From Diphasiastrum complanatum (lineage: Eukaryota; Streptophyta; Lycopodiopsida; Lycopodiales; Lycopodiaceae), in assembly GCA_029204225.1 (NCBI GenBank), contig MU832672.1, forward strand, positions 1 to 64,000: DNA of 64,000 nucleotides, given 5' to 3'. Positions within the stretch are counted from its first letter, which is position 1; each line of letters begins with the position of its first letter. Made by a program: the position numbers and the translations under genes. This document shows positions 1 through 57,474 of the stretch, piece by piece. The notes under the pieces were generated by a model. It was not told where the DNA came from and did no database searches. It saw nothing but the letters and a program-made list of their open reading frames with translations.

Positions 1-190
1 GGCGCTATTTAACAAGTTGGACACTAAGTTGTCTATGAGCTCCACTGATCATCCCGAAATGGATGGTCAGACAGAAAGGGTCAATCAAGTTCTAGAGGAT
101 ATGCTACGAGCATATGTTAGTAAGAAGCAAACCAATTGGGAAGAGTATCTTCCGCTTTTGGAATTTGCTTATAACAAAGAGTCAGCTTGC
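1..190 (+). pseudogene. Ty3/gypsy integrase fragment
   Basis: A short reading frame encodes the C-terminal part of a Ty3/gypsy integrase catalytic core. It contains [17 protein letters not shown], which includes the DGQTE segment carrying the last acidic residue of the DDE triad, followed by LRAYVS and LPLLEFAYN. The frame leaves integrase homology near 185 and stops soon after. The window edge cuts its 5' side. It matches the integrases of elements C and E in this window, so it is probably a remnant of the same chromovirus group. Confidence 0.85.
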
Positions 191-539
191 TGGATTTTCT
201 GCTACATCAATGAATGAACTAAAAAATCAGCTTCTCTCCTCCTCACTTTTCTCATACTAGTCTCTCTCTCTCTCTCTATGTTTCTCATACTAGTATCTCT
301 CTCTCTCTCTACGTTCCTCTCTACTTCTCCACTTTTTATTCTCTCTCTTTGTTGTGGTCTCATGGCACATAGAGGACATGTGTCAATATGCATGGTGTAG
401 GCCCTTCTCCCTATGACACATGTTGTCTAAGTGTCTCTAGCCCATGTAGACTTGCATGACACTTGTCCATGTAGGTGTCACTTGACTAGGGCCCTTATCT
501 AACTTTTTATTAACTTGACTAAACTTAACCTTGGGGTTT
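191..539. other. No gene; CT-rich low-complexity stretch
   Basis: This stretch holds imperfect CT runs, notably around 260-318, and no coding signal I can support. It separates the Ty3 fragment from the copia remnant. Confidence 0.6.
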
Positions 540-1900
540 TATAAGAATATTTCATGTACCATGGGGCCAAGGATTATAGCCTACTTCAAGCTTTTGTCAA
601 AATATCGGCTACAATATTCTATTTCTCTCTCCACTTTGTAATTTTTCTTTTATAAAGTGTTGACCTGCTACTATGCATTCCGTTCTTGCATGAAACACCG
701 GAGTTTTTGCTAATTGTATACAACTTTGATTGTCACAAAAGATGGGTGTTGGAGCAATTTGTTCAAGTTGAAGATCATTGAGTGTTACTTTAGCCACATT
801 GCTTCACATGTTTGGCTTCAATTGAGAGTTCAATTGTTGGCTGTTTTGTACTACTCCAAGCATCCCCATAGGCTTGCAATTTTAGATTGTTATCATTATA
901 TCCCATGCAATGCCCTTTATGTAGCGAAGTACTCTTCTTGCCATCTTCCAATGAACTTCTCTTGGTTCATTCATGAATTGGCTTGTGCTATATCTATAAG
1001 GCTGCCCACAAGTTGTCTATACAAAGTTGCATTGACAAGAGGAGAATCAACAAACGTGGACAACTTTTTACTTGAGTAAATGGGAGTTGATATTGGCCCT
1101 CATTCTTACATGTTGAACTTATCAAGTCTCTCTTGAGCATATTTTGCTCGAGAATTAAGTGTATGGTTTTTGCCTCCGTACTTAAAGGCCTAAACAATAG
1201 TGTGGCAAACCAAGGTCAGTCATTTTAAATTGCTTGGTTGACCTTCATTGACGTCATTAGTTTTGCTTGAATAGTGCCTACAATTATAAGATTATCACAT
1301 AAGAACAATAATGGTGATGTCTTGACTCTTCACAATCTTCCTTCACATAGAGTGCGGGTTTATATTTGCTTTTTTGAAACTTTAGCTTGCTGAAATACTC
1401 GTCTATGTGGCTATACGATGCTCAAGGAGTTTGTTTCAGTCCATAGAGCACCTTTTTGAGTTTGCATACATATTGGTCTTTGCCTTGAGCAACAGATCCT
1501 TGTGGTTGCTCCATTTAGACTTCTTCTTGAAGATATTTATTTAAAAATGTACTTTTCACATCCATTTGCTAGTCATTCCAATCGAGGTAAGATGCTATTG
1601 CCAAAACAAGCCGGATTGTGGTCATTGTTGCTACGAGAGAGAAAGTCTCTTTGTAGTCTATGCCTTCTCTTGGCAAGCTAAACTTTTGTCTATCTTCCTT
1701 CCCTATCTTTGGCTTGTTGCATGTCACTTCGCTTTTCTTTGTTACGACATGCAAAGGCTCTGAGCTTCTTCACAGAAGGACTCTTATTTTCCAACCAATT
1801 GGAAGACCTATGCATGCTTTCAGAGCTCCTGTTCCAGCACATGTGCAATGAAGAAACGACTTCATCTAGCAGTGCAGTGAAGCTTCCTAGTCGACAACCT
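540..1900 (-). pseudogene. Ty1/copia pol remnant (RT and RNase H)
   Basis: On the minus strand, scattered frames encode copia polymerase in the expected order. Near 1570-1660 is the RT start ([23 protein letters not shown]). Near 1430-1490 is VCKLKK.LYGLKQTP. Near 1265-1310 is the catalytic region. Near 610-740 is RNase H with IFCDNQSCIQLAKTPVFHART. The segment that should carry YVDD reads MCDN, so the RT active site is lost. Several frameshifts and stops show it is inactive. No LTR was found. Confidence 0.85.
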
Positions 1901-2039
1901 TAGCCAACCATTTGAAGAGGCTGAGGGGATATCTTTGCTATTCACCTTGGCAAGTGGGCTTCGATCAAAGCTAAGTCCTTCTCCTTTCTTCTTTCAATTG
2001 TTTTACGTTTTACCTTTCATCTTCGAACTCTGAAATGAT

Positions 2040-4130
2040 GACACCTGGGGATACTCCAGTTTTCTCAGGAAGTGCCATAGACGAGCTTGAAGAAGAAGCC
2101 ATTCGTTTTTAGAGAGGAAAGAGTGCAATGGACATAGATGAGGAGTACGAAATGTTTAACATTGAAGAATTTAGGTCTAAAGAACAATATGAGCAATTAA
2201 AAACCGAAGTAGCAGATTTAAAACAAACTTTAGCCAGCATGCAAGCTAAATAGGATAAATCGTTTGCCAATATAAAAGTTTGTTTGCTAGCCTAGTTAAA
2301 GACTGTTCGGTAACCCCTACTCCTCTAGGTAAAGATTTAAAACCTTGTTTTAATGGGGAACAAAAAGACAAAAATACAAACATACTTCAAACTTTTTTTA
2401 GCAAGTGGAAAAATATACAAGCATTGAAACAAATCCCTGACCACTTGCAAGCCCTAGAAGCTAGCCCGTCCTTGGGTCCCATGGCCTACAAGTGGTGGCT
2501 GAACCTCCAGGAGACTGGGTAGACACCCCAGTCATGGAAGTCTTTCAAGGAAGCTTTTCTACGAGAGTTCTTGCCTGCCAACGAACTTGATAGGGCTTGG
2601 GAAGCTTGGGAGAGGTTAGTCATGAACAAATCCCTAACCCAATATATCTCTCAGTATAGGGAGTTTGTCCTTAAGCTTAAGAGCATAGACGACTATCAAA
2701 AAGTCAGGGGCTTTGTTCGTGGGCTTCGAGATGACTACAAAGTTGAAGTATAACGAAACTCACCTACCACTCTTGAACATGCCATGAAGTTTTTCCAAAT
2801 CTATGATTTAGTGGGCAAGCCGAAGGCCAAACAACCTAGTTTTGAGCAGCCTTCTCAGACAACTTCCCCATTCAAGAAAAACGTCTTTAAACGAAAGAAT
2901 TTTGATAAGTCTATCCAAAATGAAGGTCCTTAGAAACGCCCAACAATAATTAAACCGTTAAAAATAGAAGATTATGAAAAAGCTAAACAAGAACGATTAT
3001 GTTTAGTCTGCATGGGTAAAAGACACACAGTTAGATCAATAAAAAGAAAGATAATAAGCGAGTACACCTAGTTCAGACCATGAGTTTCCCCACTGATTCG
3101 TCAGCTATCAAAATAGAGGTGTTTCATGAAGATCATGAGCTCCATTGCCAGTTGACCTCTGCAGTGCTAGGGAGACCCTCCAGTTTTGGTCCTCACGACC
3201 TAGTACGTATGCATGGGAAATTTGGCAATCAATTAGTCAAAGTAATGGTGGATGATGGGGCAACCCATAACTTCATCAATTACACCCTAGCCAAGAAACT
3301 GAAACTACTAGAACACCAAGTTAGCATAAATATATCGTTTCTTTGGATAAGGGTCAAAACAAGAAAGTGTGGGAAATGACGGTAAGCACTCTAGGTTTGG
3401 AAGTTCAGGGCTATCAAGATAACCTAAATTTTCAGATCATGCACTTGGATTGTACCGACCTAGTATTAGGGAGAGATTGGCTTGACAGTCTGGGCCCCAC
3501 TCTCCAAAAGAATTATCAAGGTAATACCCTCAGTTTTGGGAAGAATGGTCGGGAGGTTCAGTTGCATGGGGAGCATGGAGTTCCCAACAATCCTTTGGTG
3601 TGCAGGTTAGAGCTTCTTCAGCTTTTGGAAGAGGATTAGCATGTGGTACTTTTTTGTGACTCACAATTTATTTTTAATGAGTTTGTTTCCTTAGTAGGGA
3701 AGGAGATCATGCTATTAATTAAGTACCTGGTACAACACCCATGGCTAAGCCACCCTATCGGGTTAGTCAATTAGAAGATCAGGAAATAACCAAACAACTA
3801 ACTAAATATTTAAATAAGGAACATATTCAACCAAGCAATTCACCTTGGGCAATACCTGTCATATTAGTTAAAAAGAAAGAGTGATCTATGTGCTTATGTG
3901 TAAACTATAGAGCATTAAATGAAGTTGCAATCAAGAATAAGTACCCTACGCCTCAAGTAGACGAGTTGTTTGATCAGCTTTAACGGGGCCATATATTTTA
4001 GTAAAATAGATTCACGATCGAGGTATCATCAAATCCGTATCAAAGTGGAAGATGTCCCAAAAACTTATGTGGTTTGCCCAGATATATCTCCTACTTATGA
4101 CTTTTGGATGAAGTTGATGCTCATATCGAA
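2040..4130 (+). pseudogene. Ty3/gypsy gag-protease-RT remnant
   Basis: Broken + strand frames follow the order gag, protease, RT. Gag (2280-2900) contains KWWLNLQ and FLREFLPANE, and a zinc-knuckle relic (CLVCMGKRH) lies near 3000. The aspartic protease (3190-3640) has VDDGATHNF in place of the usual DSG/DTG motif, followed by LVLGRDWL. The RT start (3720-4100) has [29 protein letters not shown] and [14 protein letters not shown]. Stops occur at several points, and homology ends before the RT catalytic motif. No LTRs are visible. It is separate from the integrase fragment at the left edge, because the domain order does not continue. Confidence 0.85.
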
Positions 4131-50507
<46,377 letters not shown>

Positions 50508-50586
50508 GTAAATTCTTGAACCCTTTTCTCATATCTAAAAACAAGCAACTGTTGTAGATCAGAGCATTCATTATTCATGCTTGTTG

Positions 50587-50671
<85 letters not shown>
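50587..50671. repeat. (GA)n tract, 3' tail of minus-strand LINE3
   Basis: About 85 bp of (GA)n; on the minus strand it is (TC)n directly after LINE3's 3' UTR. It begins 80 bp after the exon ending at 50507. Confidence 0.95.
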
Positions 50672-50675
<4 letters not shown>

Positions 50676-50816
50676 AAGAAAGATTTTATTAATGTTCTTG
50701 AATACCCTAAGGTACATAGGACTAAGAAAAGATACATGTCAAGTGTGCACATTTGAGCTTAAAGCTAAATCATCTATACAACAATAACTGCAAATACAAT
50801 GCATAGGCTGGCCTAG

Positions 50817-51590
50817 TCAGGGTCCAACAGCCTGGAATCGTATATCAGGATGCCCATTAGCATGGAAGAAATGGTGGATGGTATGCTGTGAAGGTGTCAC
50901 TGGATGTGCCATGGACCTTTGCCGCCGGGTAGACTGTTGGTGTCGTCTTTGCTGCCGTGGCGCTTTGGGCTGTGGCCTAATGGGCCGTCGACAAGGTCTC
51001 TGCTGCCGATGTATGAAGGCAGGTATGTGGTAACCATGGGAGCGTATGAAACATCTCCAAAACGATAACAGAAATAGCAAATCTAAATGCTATGAACTGA
51101 AGTAGATGTGATGATATCTGGAACATGTGGGAGCATATATACTGCTAAATGTCATGAATAAGGTATGACACTATCAACCAATCCTGTCCTGCTGATGCTA
51201 TAAAAGGATGTACTGCTGCGGGCAGCAGCATGAAGGACCGCTGGTGGTCGCTGATGTCGTCTAGGAGGATGAGGTCTCCTCATGATAGGTCGAGTAGCTC
51301 GTGCTGCAACATGAGTATGGGTGGGACATTGCCTCCGATCTCTATGGGCAGGTACGTCGTCGCCATCGTCATCATCATCAAATACTAGGTCTCGTCCTCT
51401 CCTCCTGGAGCAGAAAGAAGTGATATGAGGCTGAGAGACGTGACTCTGCTGAGTTGTCTGACACAAGTCTTGTCGCAGTATGAACATCTCTCGTATCATG
51501 AGTGCAGCACATCGGGAGTCCTCATAAGCTAGGAGGGATTGTAGGGTGACTAGCGTGTCACGAAACAAACAATAGCTGACTAACCTCAAA
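50817..51590 (-). pseudogene. LINE3 ORF2 C-terminus
   Basis: Minus strand: LVTLQSLLAYEDSRCAALMIREMFILRQ matches the C-terminal block of LINE1/LINE2. An Arg- and His-rich tail ends HTIHHFFHANGHPDIRF. RT and the zinc motif are missing because the copia block precedes it. Confidence 0.8.
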
Positions 51591-51594
51591 CATA

Positions 51595-51945
51595 CTCTGG
51601 ATTAGCAAGAAGCAAACAACAGTAGCTCAATATTCCTCTTAAGCGGAATATGTAGCTGCAGCCAAGATGGCAAACAAGCTGATCTAGATCAAACAGATGT
51701 TGGAAGGATTTGATGAGTCTATTTCTGAATCTAAAATCTTGTTAATGGATAACACTTCAACAATCTATCTTACGAAAGATCCTGTATTTCACTCAAAAAT
51801 GAAGCACATAGCTATCAAGTATCATGTGATTCGGGACATAATCGAGAAGAAGATACTGAAGACAGTCTTCATACCCACAGAGGAAATGACAGCTGATATC
51901 TTTACAAAGCCACTCAGTATAGCTTTGTTCGAGAAGGGTGAAATC
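51595..51945 (+). pseudogene. Ty1/copia RNase H end inside LINE3
   Basis: + strand: ISKKQTTVAQ, AEYVAAAKMANK, ILLMDNTSTIYLTKDPVFHSKMKHI, KYHVIRDIIEK and TEEMTADIFTKPLS, the C-terminal RNase H of copia. Two stops occur in the first part. It lies in opposite orientation to LINE3 and takes the place of LINE3's RT. Confidence 0.88.
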
Positions 51946-51949
51946 AGAG

Positions 51950-53330
51950 GGACGCGGGGAGATAGCAATGGGTGTGTCTAGATTGGTAGCGTACTCGGTC
52001 CATATGCGGGGGTCATCCAGGAGGGGTGGTGGAGCACGAGGGATAAACTCACGCCAAAAGGCGCCTGAGGAGGAACTGAAGAGAAGGTCAACAAGGCGCT
52101 TTCTTTCAGAGTCATCATAGGCACGCTTTTTTTGGCAGAGTGCACGATGGTAGGAGCGTCGGGCGGAGCGGAGAAGGTGCGGATCATGAGTACGGGCATG
52201 GGTGACAAGGTGATGAAGAAAGCGCCACTTGGCATCATAATTGGGGGGTGTAAGGGGCTAAGTGATGAGGAACGTGTGTGTCTATTTTTATGGGGCTTAG
52301 ACGGAAAAACTAGAGAAGCCGCGACATGAAGAGAAGTGCTAAGGAAGGCAGCTTGAGTCTCAACTGTACTATCGTGTGGAAAGGAATGGAGTAGGGAGGC
52401 TAGAGACTCCTGGTAGACTGGCGCATAGAGGGAGCTGAATGTATACCTGGGTGCACGGGGGAGCACGGGATGTGAGGGTGGCTGGAGAGGTGGGAGGCGG
52501 CCGATAGGGAAGGAGAGAAAAGAATGATCAGAGAGAGTGGTGGGAGATATATGAAAATTAGAGATGAGAGGTATGGAGGATGGTGATCCCATGAGATAAT
52601 CCACAACACTATGTCCACCACTGTGAGGATGACAAGTATAACTGCCGGAACCAGCAAGTTAGGCCATTGTAAATGGCTAACTCATGAGCCTCTCCAAAAT
52701 GCAATAAATGCTCACGGGGGGGCAATAGGTCCCAAGCTATCCTCTGAAACCCTGGTAACTCCCATCTCATCATTGTCGAGGGCATGAACGCGGAGCTGGT
52801 CAGTGATGTCGTAAAACTCTGACTACCGTGAGGAGGTCCGGGCATTAAAATCCCTAGTGAGGAAGATATGCCCCCGCTCTGCGAATCTGATAATATCTGT
52901 TGATAAATCAAGGTAGGGTGAACCTGTACCCTCAACAAAGGATGAAGACTCTGGAGGAAAATAACATGCCGCCACAAAGAGGTTCCTGTCCAAACCAATA
53001 TCATGTCCAGTAATACGAATCCAGATATAACGTGCATGCTCATCGTGTCTGATGAACTCGATGCTCGGATGAAGAGACTCCCTATATAAGCATGCAACCC
53101 CACCGGATCCACGACCACTAGCTGATCTAGTCTCAGGTCTGTATACGGAATCCCATCGGTATCCTGGAAAAATAGGTAATCCTCTCTCGTGGCTCTCGTG
53201 AGTCTCCATAAAAAGCAATAAGTCTCTGCCAGTGATGAAATCAATCAGGTCTCTAGCTATGGAAGATGAGTGTATACCATCACAGTTCCATACTCCCAAC
53301 CCGGAGATGGTGTGGATGGGGCCCCGGGGC
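51950..53330 (-). pseudogene. LINE3 endonuclease region
   Basis: Minus strand in shifting frames: LGVWNCDGIHSSSIARDLIDF, LLLFMETHESHERGLP, GSGGVACLYRESLHP, HDEHARYIWIR, FLTRDFNARTS (the GDFNAR motif reads RDFNAR), GEAHELAIYNG, MDYLMGS and LSDHSFLSFPIGRL. Several frameshifts. It stops at the copia junction near 51950, where EYATNLDTPIAISPR corresponds to AYATSLYTIPDTPP in LINE2. Confidence 0.85.
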
Positions 53331-53357
53331 ACTCTCGAACCTGGGGACCCCGAGTCC

Positions 53358-54222
53358 CTAGCACTGAGAACTGCGTGGGGCGTCATCGAGAAAATGCACC
53401 CGACCATCACGGTAGATAACACGTCTGCCTGACTCCCAGGCTGTTTGAAAGGCCTTGCGCCTTTCGTCCACCTGGATATGTGTGAGGTCATCATCCATAA
53501 AGATAGTAGTACCTCGGAGCTTAGCTCTACACTGTAGAGCATCTCTGCGGCTCTCTAGGGAGGTGAAGCGAATGATAAGTGTAGCTGCGTCTTTGGTGGT
53601 CCTCCATGCAGTGTCAATGCCGTCAGTCGTATGGCCTAGAGTGATGTCAAGAAAACGTCTGGCTTCTGCCACTGCATCCTGGGTGTCCAGTATCCCTCGA
53701 ACTTGGATATTATGGGCCTTATAGGCCCTTGCTTTCTCTTCCGTAATAGTGGCTGAGATGACCGATGAAATGGGGGCGCTGGGTTTGGTGCCTTTCTTCA
53801 ACACAGAAGCCCAAGAAAGCGTCTCTTCTTTTTGTTTTTCAATTTTCTGCTCCAGCTCCCGTATCATCGTGGTAGCTGAATCCGGACCTGCAACCTGTTT
53901 GGTACTGATTATTTGCTCTAATGAGGCAACTTTGGACTGTCAAGGAGACCACTGTCCCTTGTAGGTGTGAAACTTCTTGCTTTGAAAGCTGGAAATCCGC
54001 TCGGAATTGGTCAAATTCCCAGGAAGAGAAAAGTTCGGTGGATTTGGAGGGAGTGTATGGGATGTGAGCCGTAGATGAGAGCACTGTAGCTGGCTGGGAA
54101 CTAGGAATGGGAAGAAGTCCAGCAGTGGTATTTAGAGCAGAATCTGAGGTAGAAGAAGAGGAATGAGTAGGGATGTTAGAAGAGGTAGGAGGAGGAGTGG
54201 GGGTAGAACTGCTTGGTGGCAC
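53358..54222 (-). pseudogene. LINE3 ORF1 remnant
   Basis: Minus strand. A Ser/Pro/Thr-rich start (MPPSSSTPTPPPTSSN) and a coiled segment (FSSWEFDQFRADFQLSKQEVSHLQG) come first. After a frameshift near 53870 come LEQKIEKQKEETLSWASVLK, VISATITEEKARAYKAHNIQVRGI, TLIIRFTSLESRRDALQ, RGTTIFMDDDLTHIQVDERRK and GRRVIYRDGR, clearly homologous to the LINE2 ORF1 C-terminus. Its N-terminus lacks the long proline minisatellite of LINE2. Confidence 0.85.
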
Positions 54223-54235
54223 AGGGGTGATGTTG

Positions 54236-54570
54236 AAATATAATAAGAATTATCTAATTAAGATGCAGTTTTAATAAAGTTGAGCGAAATATTACTCATC
54301 GTATATTATGCCATGAAGTTGGGGCATATAACCATACCAACTTATATTATACAAAAACTAAAATTAATAGTTCTCCAGGTCGACGCAAGTCCTACATCTG
54401 GAGCTTTGATATAGTATATATGAGTAATCCTTCAAAAAACATCGTCATAAAAGAAGACCGTAGACCAAATCTGTTGTGAAGTCAATTGCTTATTTGGCGC
54501 CATATATTCCGAAATCCCTATACATATCAATTGTATAAAACGACTCCAGTACTACAATACATTAAAAAAG
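54236..54570. other. AT-rich spacer between LINE3 and hAT2
   Basis: No gene or repeat recognised. It may be the 3' flank of hAT2 or host intron. Confidence 0.5.
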
Positions 54571-54659
54571 TATTTATCGAAAATATAGTTTGGCTAAACC
54601 ACCTAACGATACATTGTAATACTTTTTTACTTTGTGCTTAAAGATATATGGAATGAACT

Positions 54660-55598
54660 TCACTGCATGACAACTGGCCATGGTCAGGGATAGGGTGCGA
54701 ATCTTTCGGGCTAACCAGGAGGCACGACAAGAGCGAGAGAACGATGCACCTGACCAGGGCGAGGAGTCAGTGGAGGATTCATAGGAAGCGTGTGGGGGCT
54801 GGCTTCTTGAGGTCCAACTGGCTGAACACCCGGAACATGGCCAGAACACGCCTCTTCCTGGTCAGAAAAGTCACCAGGAAGAGGGCCTCACGGACAATTG
54901 CTCTAACCCAGGGAAGTGCACCTATGTCCCCCATGAGAAGGTCTATGCTGTGCGCTTCACAGGGGGTATGAACGATGTGAGGGAACTCGGCCTCTAGCAG
55001 AACACCCATCTGAACGCAGTTGGTGGCATTGTTCGTCACCATTGTAATGACATGCTGGGGGCCTATGGACAGGATGGAAGACCTGATGGGGTGACGGGTA
55101 GTGGACCTCCAGCATGGTGCACCAACTATGACGGGATGATGACGCTTCAGGCTGGGCACTAGTGGATGCATCGGCTGTAGACATGGAATGGGGAGAATGG
55201 GATGCACTGGCAGGGATGGGTGCAACAACATAAGTGGGATGCACTGGAGGGGCAACATCTGGCATGGGATACGAAAACTGCTGGCTAGGGACGTCATCCA
55301 GATGGGAAGGGAGGGAGGGAGGAAGGGATCTCCTCAACATTCTCGAAGGCCTCGTCACTAGCATCCTGGGCTTGCTCGGGTGGCGGAGATTCCTTGAGGA
55401 AATCGTAAACTGGGGGCGTGCGAGCAACAGGAGGTGGCGGTGGAACCGTAGTGGCAACTGGCGGATGCGAGGGGATGGGTTCCACCGGAATGGGTTCAGA
55501 TGGGGGAGCGTGTGGCGGAACTGTCTGAGGGGGACGAGGGGCAGTGGGACGGGACGAGGATGACCCTCTCCTCGTGCGTGCCAGCCAAGCAGGCAGCA
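54660..55598 (-). pseudogene. hAT transposase fragment (hAT2)
   Basis: Minus strand. A proline-rich linker (55580-55300) comes first. After stops come VITMVTNNATNCVQMGVLL, HTPCEAHSIDLLMGDIGALPWVRA and LVTFLTRKRRVLAMFRVFSQLDLKKPAPTR (55100-54780), close to hAT1. There is no intron between LPWVRA and LVTFLTRKRR, where hAT1 has one. Homology ends after KKPAPTR, and no hATC domain follows. On the right, element E's LTR cuts it at 55598. Confidence 0.8.
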
Positions 55599-56047
55599 TG
55601 TTACAATCCCTACTTACTGCAAACCCCCAGGTGCCGGTTAACCAACAAGAGACCGAACGATTCACGTTCCACCCCGCCGTAGGACCTAATCTGGGTCCAC
55701 CCTTCGTGCCCTGGCTCGTGACCGTATCAAGCTGGATCCGACTTCCATCCTAGACGGCGTCCCATACCACCGCCTAGGCTCTCAGCCATCTCCTGCCCCA
55801 AGCTAGCATACATCCTGGCTGTGCACACGCTCTCCATCCACCTCCTCCTAGGTAGACAGAATGGATGGCAAATGAGTCCTCCTCCTCTTGTATACCTCCA
55901 AGGAGAGAGACTCCAAGCCATGTGCACACCTAGATCATGACACGTGGCAACCATGCAGGTTCACGAGTCACCGGTCAAGTCTACAGGCCCAGTCATCATC
56001 CGGTCTCAAGTTTAGGGTTGAGACCCAAGGGAGTTGGGTCTTTAACA
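55599..56047 (-). repeat. 3' LTR of element E
   Basis: 449 bp. On the minus strand it begins TGTTAAAGACCCAACTCCC after polypurine AAGGAAGAGGGAA and ends GATTGTAACA (TGTTA/TAACA). Its partner is beyond the window, so the target-site duplication (left flank CAGCA) cannot be confirmed. Confidence 0.8.
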
Positions 56048-56069
56048 TTCCCTCTTCCTTTAAAAATTC

Positions 56070-57092
56070 CTTATCTAAGGAAGAAAACCAGGGAACCTCA
56101 GTTTAAGGTCATGTTTCTTTTCCCAAGTATCATCATCATCAGAACTTCCTTTGCAACGAACCAAGTACTCAGTTACCTGCTGGTTTCTGAGCCCACGTTG
56201 TCGTACATCAACAATGGCCTGTGGTTTCATAGGTACAAAGGATGTCAGGTCCTCCAGCCGAATTAAGTTCTCCTGAAGTATCAAGTCATCCTTTCCACCA
56301 AGTCGTTCCTTTAAACGACTAATGTGAAAAACTGGATGTACCTTAACACCTTGAGGAAGTTCTAGCTGATATGCATTCCGATGAGTTTCTTTACTATACG
56401 GAATGGCCCTGCGTAACGAGGTGATAACTTAGGACATTTCCCAGTCTTTAATACCTTAGGGCCTTTTGGGATTCTAAGATATACCCAAGCCCCCTCCTCG
56501 TAGACCCTAGGTTGTCGCTTTTGATTAGCGTGAAACTGGGCTCTATCCTGAGCCATTTTTACGTTTTCGCGAGCAACAAGCAACATTTCTTGCATATCAT
56601 GCAGGAAATCTACTGCTGCCTTAACCTTGAGGCCTTTGAGGCCCACTGAAATGGCCTAGGCTGGAAACCGTACATCAGAGAGAATGGACTGAAACCCGTT
56701 GTTTGCGCTGTTATACGCAAACTCAATCATTGGAAGGTACCTTTCCCAATCCAACTGTCTCCTGGAAACATATGCCCAAAGCATATCTTCCATAGACTGG
56801 TTCGTCCTCTCTGTCTAACCATCCGATTCAGGATGATCTGATGACCCCATACTTAGAGTGGTCTCTAATTTCTCAAAGATCGCTTGCCAGAATTTGCCAG
56901 TGAACTTTGGATCTCGATCACTAGCAATGTCATTCGGCAAACCAAATAACCTGAACAACTTTTCAACGAAAAGTTGAGCAAGTTTAGAAGCCTTGACAGT
57001 TTGCTTGGTTGGAATGAATTGTGCCATTTTAGTTAACCTGTCAACTATTACCCAAATGGCATCATTTTGCTTCCCCGTTCGAGGTAGCCCAA
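56070..57092 (-). pseudogene. Element E integrase C-terminal half and chromodomain
   Basis: Minus strand from 57092: GLPRTGKQNDAIWVIVDRLTKMAQFIPTK, LPNDIASDRDPKFTGKFWQ and SSDHPESDG. After a stop come the VYLRIPKG and CPKLSPRYAGPF region and, at 56284-56075, a chromodomain (YLVRCKGSSDDDDTWE). Element B interrupts it exactly between FVVG and LPRTG. Confidence 0.88.
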
Positions 57093-57450
57093 AGTTATGG
57101 ACTTGGCTCATACATTCGCCGCGTCCAATCTTTTATTGTTATTATGCATAAGCAGGTCATGTACTGGCCTTGGGCCCTATTTGGTTATATTTCTAGGACT
57201 TGGTCACATTGATTTGGAGTGGGGGTCCTCCTATTGGGAGGGCGCACTATTTTTCCTCCAAATCCTTTTCCCTCCCTTTTTTGAATCCTCCATTTGATTC
57301 AGGGAGAGGGTATAAGTAGGGCATCATTGTATTCCTTTATTCAGTTTATGATGATTGCTCCTCTTTAGCCTCCTTAAGCATTCTCTTCCTGCTTTCTAGC
57401 TTAAGTCCTGCTTTCTAGCATAGCTAGTGAATCTTAGCTTGTTTGTAACT
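57093..57450 (+). repeat. 5' LTR of element B
   Basis: 358 bp, AGTTATGG...TTGTAACT. It lacks a short AGGGCCCTTTTTATTCATA segment present in the 3' LTR, so the two LTRs have diverged. It contains a TATAAGTAGGG-like box near 57311. Confidence 0.9.
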
Positions 57451-57462
57451 TGGTATCAAAGC
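57451..57462 (+). promoter_or_regulatory. Primer-binding site, initiator tRNA-Met type
   Basis: TGGTATCAAAGC, one change from TGGTATCAGAGC, with no spacer after the LTR. It would prime minus-strand cDNA. Confidence 0.85.
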
Positions 57463-57474
57463 ACTTTCTTGCAG

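Larger units (their letters stand above)
50587..54235 (-). mobile_element. LINE3: LINE copy with copia insert/replacement
   Basis: Minus strand. ORF1 spans about 54222-53358, endonuclease 53330-51950, and the C-terminus plus 3' UTR 51590-50672, followed by (TC)n. Between 51595 and 51945 lies + strand copia sequence, and RT is absent. The 3' end (ATGTACCTTAGGGTATTCAAG, ACATTAATAAAATC) matches the other copies. Confidence 0.85.

Noticed and set aside
50508-50559. In-frame stop after the motif VI exon as the true end of the helicase
   Set aside because: A GTAAAT donor lies at the end of the homology, and the family needs the winged helix, ratchet and OB fold after it.
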